NCBI GenBank assembly: GCA_027596075.1
Contig: JADGJC010000116.1
Coordinates: forward strand, 50,810-106,873
Source of the DNA: Rhizophlyctis rosea
Taxonomy: Eukaryota > Chytridiomycota > Chytridiomycetes > Rhizophlyctidales > Rhizophlyctidaceae
Length of the DNA: 56,064 bases
Direction of reading: 5' to 3'
A program made the translations under genes and the position numbers. The notes beneath the pieces were generated by a model that was not told where the DNA came from, made no database searches, and was given only the letters and a program-made list of their open reading frames with translations. This document shows positions 46,635 through 56,064 of this stretch, in pieces (the first letter of the stretch is position 1; each line of letters opens with the position of its first letter).

Positions 46635-49600
46635 TCATCGATCCAAGTATAGTGGCTGCCGTACAAAACAAAAAAAAACGAACATCAGTACCGGTATCCA
46701 AAGACACGGCCCGCAAACGGATTCCCAAAAGTCAACAGCATCAAAAGAGCTGACAAAAACTCACATTTTTCTTCCCACCCAACGGGACTTTCTCGTGCCA
46801 GGCCCTCAACGCAGCTCCGGATCGGGGGCTAAGCACAAAGTTCGAATCGGTCGACACACTGGATCTCTTCCGGTTGCCCCGAGCCGTAGACGGTGAAATC
46901 ACACGAGGTTTCGGTCCAGACGGAGGAGTCGTGAACCCAGGCTTCGGTCCACGATGGGCAGGCCAGTCGGGGATTTTGAAGACGGGAGAATGCGGCGGAG
47001 ATGTAGGTTGTGCGGGAGGAGGAACGGCAGTAAGCTGCGTCGACGTTGGCGCGTTTAGGACGTTTTGCGAAGACAATGGAACGGCGGCGAAGCTTAGGGT
47101 TCGCGGTAAAAGAGCATGTGAAAGCTGATTTTCACGCTCTTCGGCATCTTCACTCTTCATTGCCTGCAGAAGGAGAAGCCACGACTGATCAAAAAACCAT
47201 GCCGAATATCCCTTATGTCAACAAAAGGGTCTTACCTGTTTCGCTGCAGTGCGTGCAGCAATCGCAAGCTGATTCTCTCTCTCCCTCAACCTGATTAATA
47301 GAGGTGATTCAGTATTCGAACACGAAAACTCGCAAACTCAATCGTGATGACCCACTCATCGCACAAATACTGCACGTAATCCCGCAGACATTCCGCCTCA
47401 TCGTCCCGCGCGTCCAATGCGAATTTCCATTGTGCGTCTGCAAAAGATAAACGTGAGAACTGGTACCCGGAAGTCATGATATATTCTCAAAACGTAACAA
47501 CGATCATGTACCTGACGTCTGTCTTTGCTCCCGCAACTTACATCGCATCTTCTTCATTTGCACTTTCTACACAAGGAGAGAGACTTCGTAAGCGTACTTC
47601 AAATGATGGTTGATAATAAAGAAGACTCTTACTATGCCCTCCCATCGCCGGTCCTTCCCCCTAATAACAATCGTCTTACACCCGAACCGGCGCATCAGTG
47701 TAAGCGGACGCCTTGCTTTCGGTTGTTTCGGCACATGACTAGGATCTGGGTGCTGCCCTTCATGGACTGAGTGGAAGTTGAAAAAAGCCTTGTAAGTATG
47801 CTGCGAACGGCTTCTGCGCATTGTGACACACAGACACTCCTTTCCGATGAAACTCACCTGAGTCAGTACGGACAAGGGCCCTGTTTGGAACTCGGCGTCC
47901 TCGAGTTGTCTGAGCTCCATCTTCATGGCCTTCATCGTCATCCTCTGTATCAAAGAAAGAAACTCGTTAAGTGCTGCTCCACACTTCACGAAAATGTGAT
48001 TCGGTGAACAACGTAAAATGTTCTTAAGTCTTACCCTCTTCATCTACATGCAATCTCGGATCACATGTAGGCGTCCTCTCCTTCGTCCCAACCGACGTCT
48101 CACAAAACTCAAACTTCAACCTCTTCGCCGGCTCCCCAGGAGAACACGCCCGACGGTAGGCCCGGTCCATTTCGGAGTCCTCAATGACGGCGGTCTTGGG
48201 CATGTCGCGCATGCGCTTGCGGTTTTGCTCAGATTCGCGGAGGCGTTGGCGGAGAGTTTCGATTTCGCGTTGGAGTGCATGGTTGACGGGAAGATCAGTG
48301 TCGACGACTGCTGAGAGGGATCTGGGTTTGGGGGAGGCTGTGACGTTGCTGCTGCTGTTGCCGCGACGACAGGGACGGACGGGACGGGTTTCATCATCCG
48401 ACATGATGCTATTGTTTGATTCGTCCGGTAGTGGGATGGCTTGGCCTTGTGCACCGCTCTTCAAGTGACCAAAGGTCCTTTTGACATCCTCCATTTTCAC
48501 ATCCATATATTCCGGTTTGAGAGTCACCCGTTCCGTGTTCTCGTCTTGATGTCCAACACGCTTCATGAACGCGCGGAAGTTGCCCTTGTTCTGGTCTACG
48601 AACGGGCCAACAAAGTACGGGACCTTGAGTTCCCCAATGATGTCTTTGACCGCCATCGCGACACCCTTGGCTCGCAAGACATTGATAACGTCTTGTTCTG
48701 TCAAAAGTCCTGCAATGATGATCTGAGTGAGATGAGCAATCAACACCAAGGAGGACGCATTATACTTACGTCCTGGATTAGAAGGGCTTCCCGAGGAACT
48801 GCCCGGAGGTGTCGGCTTTGCGCCAGGACGTTTACCTCCACTCGTGGAGCCAGCAGGTGAGGACACATTCCTTGAACTGGGCGTACCTCCCCCACTTCGT
48901 GCAGGCGATGGAATCGATCCAGACTCGCGTTTCACCTAACGGAGCGATTAATGGTTTGACAAAGGTATGTAATGTTTCATTCAACACACCTTTTTGACAC
49001 CGGCGTCTGCTTCAACTGAATCTCGTTTCCGTTTTGCCGTCTCTTCCGTCGGGGGCGCCGGGGACTTGATTGTGAGTTTCACGATGGGCATCGGAGCTTC
49101 AGCCTTGATTGCAGTCTCCCCTGCCCCCAAAGGACTGCCAACTTTGGGTGAATATTGGTGCTTGTATTGTGGACTTGGACTGCCACTCGGCGGCAAAGGG
49201 CTCCGAGATCCAGATCGACCCGATGCCCCACGCGGGCTCATACTCCCGTTCCTCTTCTTCAACTCGACCTTGATCTGAGGAATGCGAGAGGTGGGAGGAC
49301 GAAGGGACATGTGAGTGCTGCGTTGAGAGAGCTTTTCATGTGCTGAACGAAAAGAAGGTCATTCAGCATTGGCATTTCTGCACCTCGTGCAATTTACACA
49401 TCGAACCTACCATCATCAAAATCCGATTCTTCCGACGGAGTCTGGTACTGAAGCTCGCGCTTCCGCTTCTTTCTGTCCCCTCCCTTGCCCTTCCCCTTCA
49501 AGCCGGCTTGCTCCTCTCTCTTGCGCTCTTTTTCCCGTTCCAAGATACGCTGATGATCCATTTCAAATTGAATTTCCCGCTCCCTTTCCGCCCTCATCAC

Positions 49601-50304
49601 CGACTTCCGCTCCGTCTCCACATCAATGCCCCCCAAATCTCTCACCCGCTCCCTCAACAGATGCGGCAAAGCTGGCGGAGGGGTCTGCGCAACAATGTCT
49701 TGCTCGCTCTTCACTACAAAGGTCTTCCGCCGCTTTCTTGCCGGTTCCGACTCATCCGATGGTGAAGCGGTTTCATTGTATGCGCTCTTTCCTTCCTGTT
49801 TACACAGCTGGCGGAGATAGGTGGCTGGATACAGAACACATTGTGAGCGGCAAGCAATGACGATAGCTAGTACTGGAAAAGACAAGTGAGGTACCTTTTG
49901 TGCCCAGCCTTAGAACATCAACCCGTTTGGGATTGCGAGCTTTCGGGTTGGACAGTTGGCGACGCCAGTGGGATAGCGCGCCCTCCAACTCCACACACGT
50001 CCCTTTGGCAAATCGCACTACGCTATCACGGACTTGTGGCGCCTTAAAAACATTGGTACCAATGCAACTGCGCAAATAACTATCGTCAGCTTTTGACGTT
50101 AGTGCATAGTATAAGCGCGTTTGCGGACTCTACCAAAGATTGACAGGATGTGAGCATTGGTGTCTGTGATCTTTGTGAAGCGTGCATGACATGTGCCCCT
50201 GGAAATGCTGTTTTCTGACTCACCTCCAGTGGAGTAGTGTCTTCACTCGTAAGCTCAATCTTCTTCGCGCTCCAAGGCTCGGTCCCTTCGGCGTAAGGAT
50301 CCAT
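46635..50304 (-). CDS. Tandem large-protein family, copy 2, with winged-helix-like domain
   Basis: ATG 50304 starts MDPYAEGTEPWSAKKIELTS (exon 50304-50224). Thirteen further exons follow: 50067-49895, 49824-49411, 49342-48990, 48935-48770, 48709-48035, 47944-47858, 47766-47633, 47566-47512, 47437-47356, 47290-47236, 47163-46765, 46655-46635. All phases agree from 50067 on; between the first two exons one is missing or a base is lost (a candidate lies near 50125-50190). About 900 residues. Order: VVRFAKGTCVELEG near the N-terminus, a Lys/Glu-rich helix, a Ser-Pro basic linker, a winged-helix-like stretch (LLTEQDVINVLRAKG...KDIIGEL...NFRAFMKRV...VTLKPEY) resembling the C-terminus of TFIIF-alpha, a coiled coil with WKFALDARDDEAE, then SPVFKIPDWPAHR, TTPPSG, SPSTARGNRKR, FVLSPRSGAA and a 21-nt last exon (PLYLDR). 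Probably nuclear; no known family assigned. Confidence 0.7.
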
Positions 50305-53300
50305 CCCGGCAAAAATTGATTTCTCGCGCGGCCAGGCCGCAAGATCCAAGTCTAAGCTCAGTGGGTGGGTTGGACGCGTTGAAGAGACTTCTATCAATAA
50401 TGCTTGTTGGAAGCCGATGGTGTAGATTGAGTGGATGGGATTGTATGCGCGGGTGTGAGATTCAGAGATTGGTGCAAGGTGCTGCGCAGACTGCCCACAA
50501 TCAAACCCAAACCAAGCCCAGATTCCAGCCAAATGTACGGATGACGTAAGCAGACAGGTGCAGAGTTTTGGACTCCAAGCTCATTGCAATTCACTCAATT
50601 CTGCTTGAGCTTGCTTCTACAGCAGGTCGAACGAACAGCATCGAAATTCCACTTCCGAATCGGAAACTTTCAAGAAATTGGAGATCGCCTTCGTTGATTT
50701 AGCCACTTCATCATGAACTGGCTCCAGTCCTGAACACATCAGTAATACATACTCTCGAAGCGGATACACCAAAGAGTCCAAAGCAAACGTAAGGTTTGCG
50801 GCACCATCAACTGACCCAACTATGGGGTTGATCAGAATGTGTCTCTGAGATGATGATCAGTTACCGTCGACCGGAGTTGAAGACTTCTGAAAAGGCACCG
50901 CCCATCATTCATCTTTTTTGAGGGGACTCGACCTGATTGTGTGATTAGAGATGTTTGGGGTGCATGGTGGTTGAAAAGCAAGCACGCTGATCAACACCGA
51001 AACTTGACGAGGGCGGTCGGGCGCATTAAAGGAACTAACTAAATTTTGAAGATGTGTGGTGGTCTGTGAGGATGACCACGAGTTGACAGCCCCAAAGAAG
51101 GAAGACAGTCATCATGCATGCATGCACTGTAGACGCAGGTGGAAGGCCCTTCTCCATGCCCACCCACGAATCTTTGACGGTCCTGAAGCTTTACGGTATG
51201 CTGGTGGCGAACCCGACCTTTGCTTCAACGTGAAGAATCTCCTCACAAATATGCATGACAAGCGTGTATCATTCAAAAGAGCTAAACAGCAACCCACGAC
51301 CGAATGCGCCTTGATTGAGTTGTGTACTGATTCATAACGGGAGTATGTAATGTCCGGGAGAGGTTTTACATTTTGAGAATCTTTGAGAGTACACACGTCC
51401 GCGGTTGAAGTCGAATACGTATTTTATTGCCAAAAAGTAAGGCATTACTGAAGATCCGTTTGACGCGGTGACGTTTCTTTCAGGATTGCGGAAGGTGTTA
51501 TCCAGTTGCGGACTAGCGAGCAAAACTATTTGGATGAAGAGCATGTTAGAAGGCATGCCAAAGAGAAAGATGGATGGGTGCAATGGAAGTCATACCTTAG
51601 ACACCTAGCAATGAGGGAGGTCGCGATGAGTGTCATGTTGAGGGCTTGGAGTATGCAGTCTCGCTCGTCAACACTATGGTGAATATTTTGTTGGAGTGTT
51701 AAAGAGGTAGCGTCACAGATACATTCTGCGTAAGCTCGGAAAGACGAGACTTGCAGCTTGATGAAATTTGCTACGCTATTGAAAATCATGAAGCGTAAGA
51801 TATGTGGCAGAAACCTTGCGCGAAAAGGACCAGTAGGATTTGACAAGCAGTCCGAGTCTCTCTAGCTGCGTTGCACACCAAAATCAAGGACTCTACCACA
51901 CCAAAAAGGTGTCGATTCCATCCATAAAGTCTGCAAAAGGGCAACAGTGGCAAATGAGAATTATAGCTCATGACCCGTTAAAGCGGTCGGCTGTAGAAAC
52001 AGCGCCTGGGGTCAGGTCTCCAACATCCCACGGCAACGGGCTAGACTCGGCCTTCCCTTACTGCTTATCCCACTACCGCCATACCTGTAGAGTTCCCCAC
52101 CCCCCTTATCCACTTCAACCTCCTGGCCTTCGACAACTAACGGCGTCTGAGGAAATTGAAACGTCAGTGACGGTATCCACCTTGTCCGGAAGCACAACCC
52201 GCAGATTTTTACCTTCCCAAACCGACAACTTGATCAAAACATCTAGTCTTGCCGGCGTTGGGCTACATGTGACAGCCGTGTGCCAAAACCAATTCACCAA
52301 CTTGCTTTCAGGCAGTTTGCTGTTTCGGTGCTGGATCGGGTCCAGCTCGGCCATGGCGCAAGCCGTTTGACGAAAACAACAAGAAGATGGAAAGAATGAG
52401 GATGATGAAATTGATGTGGGCAATCCCCGTTACGCGGGTCACGCGTCACGGCACATGTAACCAATGGCTGATTGGCAATGGGTCATTTGTGACATCAGGA
52501 CCCGCGCGTTGTGCCCAGACACTGCCGCCTCTGCATCTGCAGACTAGTACGTACATCCTTCTACTGCACACAGAAACTTACAAAACCGAAGAGGATTCAA
52601 TTTTTTGATGAAGAAAAATGCCCTCGAAAAGTCTCGGGCTGCACAGGCTTGACCATGGTCAAACTTGCCAAACTGTTTTCCCAAATTGACGAGAATACAA
52701 CGCCAGTACAACGCCAGACTCTCAATGGGACCCCATCCGCTTCCGTCCATGTTGAGGAAATAGGTTCAAGGCACCCGCCTTGAAAAACAGACTAGGGAGT
52801 CTAACATACCTGTGAATGTTTGGGTGGCAAACCTTACGTGGTATGGAAGTGAACTTAGGCACCACGGTCGGTGCAGCATCGATTCGTCTGGATGTTTTTG
52901 CTAGATCTGAGCAAGAGCATGTCTTTTGGGACCTGAAAGATGATGAACTATGCCGGAATAGTGGGAAGCCAGAGGAAACTATGGTGGAGGCTCGTGACAA
53001 TTCTGATGTGCACAATCGATCGTCAGACTTGACTATACGATTGAAAGACTAATGGCTGGTTCTGTGCAAAGTTTTCCCCCGTATAGCAGAAGCTCATTTC
53101 AGTTTTATGAGATAAAGCGGATGATCGGAGGCCTTGAGATTGAAACAGCCTGAACCTATTCTCAAACTTCGAATATGCAAGTCGTCCCGGCTAATTGATT
53201 GACCGCGTACATCGAATGAGAGCTTCCAGTAGGCCATTTTTGGTAAGCAGAACTGGCGATGCTGGATGGAGGAGACGTCGAGTTGAGGCGCCACGATGAA

Positions 53301-54310
53301 CGGTTATTCAGACACCACAAAAGGTGTTAGTTCATCTCGACGGACCTGTCAACCTATTGGAGACTTGTCCATCTGTTGCATGTACAGTACATGGCGTATC
53401 TCAACTCTCAGCATCAGTGTCCGGAATCACTCTAATTCCATTCACAGCCTCCATGATACATACCAATAAGCCTCAACATCCATGCCCCGTATGTCTGTAC
53501 AGTGTGCACATGCCAATCCCCATTCGTCACTTCATCAAATCAAGAAACTCATCAAACGCTGGATATACCGCACACTCATGGTCCCGCACTCGCCTACTAC
53601 CGAATGTAACAGTAGCGGTAGACAAAGCGTGGAATAAATGACTGATGGACCGAGCCATGATATGCAACCTGACAGCTCGTCGCACCAGTTACCCAAAGTC
53701 CCGACAAAATTTGTAATGAACCTTCCAACACATCCATTGGTAAAGAACCCGATGTTCCACTTTTACATTGGCGCCGATGAGACAACACATGGCGGCTTTA
53801 AGCCATGGAATGAGAGTGTCGATGTATTCCTTTTGCAATCAACCCCTCGTACAACAAAACATTCATGCCAAAATACATTCCGAACACGCCCACAACATAT
53901 TGACAAGTACAATGCAGAACACGTGTGCCGGTTTTTTTATGCAATGAAAGGGAAAGAAAACAAAGATGTTTACAAGAGTGCCAAATAATGAAAAAAAAGG
54001 GAAGGGTAAAAGGTATTTTTTGGACACTGAAAGAAAGGGGAATAAACGAACAGAAAAAAAAAACATTACAAAATCGGTTGATCACAACGACATGTTGACC
54101 TAATCGTCCAGCTCCAAGTGCTAAGACTACCAGCGGCCCTATGTGTGTGCCTCCGTTCAAAGTGTACGCAAGAAAAAGCAGCACCCAACCCCCTCCCCCA
54201 TCCCAAACCAAATACGCATCAATCCTCCCCTTTCCCTCCTGAACGTGTGAACATATCATTGGTGAATCGACATCCTAGGATTCGCCGCCGCGATGACAAG
54301 TACATGGCCG
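50305..54310. other. 4-kb spacer between family copies 2 and 3; scattered weak frames
   Basis: Minus-strand frames at 51.3-52.4 kb contain a Met-initiated piece (MAELDPIQHRNSKLPESKL, ATG near 52355) and hydrophobic pieces at 51.5-51.97 kb that could be a decayed membrane protein, but phases do not join. 53.9-54.1 kb is A-rich and probably the 3' untranslated region of copy 3. No confident gene. Confidence 0.4.
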
Positions 54311-56064
54311 CTACTGATCCAACTGAAAAGGCTAGCAAATGGGCAAAACAACAAGAAGAGAAATCCATTTCAGTCAAAGGTTCATGCAAACCACAGCCCG
54401 CAAGATGCGCTTCTTGAAAGAACAACCCCCCAAAGTGCAGAAAGAAACGAAAAGTGAAAGCAGAAACTCACGTTTTTGCCAGGCCCACACTTCACCTTCT
54501 CCCTGAACGCCCTCATGGCTGCACCCGACCCAGGAGAAAGAACAAAATCAGCCTGCGTGGACATGCTGCACCGCCGCCGATTGCCGCGTGCCGTACTAGG
54601 AGAAACGACTTTTGGTGTCTTGCCGGACGGTGGCGGCGTCGTATACCCAGGTCTGGTTCGATGGGCGGGAAAATCAGGCACTTTGAAAACTGGGGAGGTG
54701 GAGGCGGGTTTTGCGGTGTTGGATGGAGGATGAAGCGGGGCGTTGCGTTGTAGTGGTTGCTGTTCGTCATTCGTTGGCAGCAATGGACCAAACATTAGCC
54801 GGCGAGAGGGGAGGTTTTGCGTCTCTGTTTCATTTTGCGCCTGACGTTCTTCCGCGAGCATCGCCTAGAATAATGCCACGGCTGGTCAATATCCATGGAC
54901 AGATATCGCGTGTCAACAAACGACTCTTACCGTACGAGCGGCCGCTCTAGCAGCCTTCGCAGCCTCCTCTTGTGCAACGGCAAGCTCCCTGATTAATGAA
55001 GAGATTAGTATTCGAATCACTTAAACATGGAAACCCTTCAGGCAAAACTCACTCTTCCAATTCCTGCGAATGATCAATGGCAGCTTCCGCAAAGTCCGCT
55101 TTGACGTCATACGCGTATCTCCACTCGTCAAATTCAACCCCTGCAAAGGATAAGAATAAGTGAGTAAACGCGAAAGTTACTAGGCACTACAACGGCGCTT
55201 ACCCAACCGCCTCTCCCTATCCCTCAACGTCCTGATCATTCTAACAGCCCTTCCCAACTTGCCTTTCTATAGAAAGAGAGCTAGCTCATTAGCACGCTTC
55301 GAATGATCAAACAAGTATGGCGTACAATCTTACCAAATTCTGCAGCTTCCGCTGCTTTCGTTTCAAGAACACAGTGCCCACTCCGCTACTCCGATGCAAC
55401 AGGAATGGTCGGTAGGTACGCCCAGTTTTAGGAACTGGCCCTCTTTGCACCGTCTCCGGGATGGACTTTAACGTGACGTTCGTCCTCAGTTGCGAGATGA
55501 CTTCCGACACCGGTTTGCCTTGCAACGGCGGTTTGGCGCGCACCTCGTCGTGGGGGGAGGAGTTGGAGTATGGGTTTTGCGGGGTGCTGTTGTTTTGGCA
55601 TTGTTCGATGGCGCTGGCGGGGAGTTCGAGGTCTGCGGCACCACCACCACCATTACCCTCCCCATCCCTTCCCCCAATTCCCGCCTCCAAATCAATCTCA
55701 ACAAGCCAAACCTCCTCCTCCCCACAAACCTTCACCTTCTCCTCCTCAACCTTCACATCCTCAACAAAAGGCATATGCCCAATGTCCCGCAACCCAATCT
55801 CCCGCAGCACCTCGTCCTCCCTCAAAAGATGAATATCCAACTCGCCCATCCGTAATCCCCTCCCACCGCCGGGTGTATCAACATATTTGATGAACTTCTT
55901 CGCGTTCTCGTCTTTGCCATACGTCATGCACGAGTAGACGCTCTCCGCCAAGGGGCTCGTTTCCAGCTGTGCTTTTTTCTGCTGTGGTCGCTACTCGTCG
56001 TGATAGGTATGGGTACCGGTCCAACACCGCCCGACCAGACGAGTAACCCAGAAACAGCCCGACC
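54311..56064 (-). CDS. Tandem large-protein family, copy 3 (5' partial)
   Basis: The gene enters from the right edge. Exons in phase: from about 55990 to 55334, then 55266-55203, 55140-55053, 54988-54931, 54864-54472, 54331-54311. The first visible exon has AKKFIKYVDTPGGG (matching the NFRAFMKRV part of copy 2), an acidic stretch and VPKTGRTYRPFLLHRSSG. Then a coiled coil with FDEWRYAYDVKADFAEAA and AQEEAAKAARAAART, then SPVFKVPDFPAHR, TTPPPSG, SPSTARGNRRR, FVLSPGSGAAMRAF, and a 21-nt last exon PFQLDQ. Intron positions and phases for the last five exons are identical to copy 2 (0, 1, 2, 0, 0), proving common origin. No frame break seen in the visible part. An acceptor-like AGTAG or CACAG near 55990-56000 precedes the first exon. 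Function unknown. Confidence 0.75.

Noticed and set aside
48710..48769. Hydrophobic segment (SLVLIAHLTQIIIAGL) in the large exon frame of family copy 2, as a membrane span
   Set aside because: It is an in-frame 60-bp GTAAGT...TTGCAG intron; removing it joins the linker directly to the winged-helix-like stretch.

Overview
The window is nuclear DNA from a fungus. Genes are split by many short GT-AG introns (mostly 55-100 bp, often with CTRAY-type branch sites), and the recognisable proteins are eukaryotic housekeeping factors: Pol III subunit RPC25/RPC8, ZPR1 and the DEAD-box helicase Ded1. Gene structure, F-box and repeat-type families and an adenylate-kinase fragment would suit an early-diverging (chytrid-like) fungus, but nothing seen fixes the lineage. 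No rRNA, confident tRNA, CRISPR array or intact transposon was found.

Layout. 1-25 kb is gene-poor and rich in broken or repeated genes. It holds an intact RPC25 gene flanked by two inverted, decayed copies of one repeat-domain gene (1.4-2.3 kb and 4.3-4.9 kb), three dispersed copies of an LRR-like family (5.3, 12.3 and 15.2 kb), frame-broken remnants with FHA, RRM, NFX1-type C-terminal and tandem-chromodomain (CHD) signatures, an F-box gene (21.2 kb) and a 37-bp minisatellite (24.2 kb). 25.6-39.9 kb is the conserved core: a 1066-residue bromodomain plus GATA-finger protein, ZPR1, a membrane-anchored glutaredoxin-like protein divergent from a small probable mitochondrial protein, an adenylate-kinase remnant and DED1. 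40.3-56 kb is dominated by three same-strand copies of an unrecognised large-protein family that share exon phases, a coiled coil and a C-terminal Ser-Pro module ending in a 12-21 nt last exon.

Single-base frame breaks recur even in DED1, so several apparent pseudogenes may be assembly artefacts. Exon coordinates were derived by hand from splice consensus and protein similarity recalled from family knowledge. Where a boundary is a guess the entry says so.
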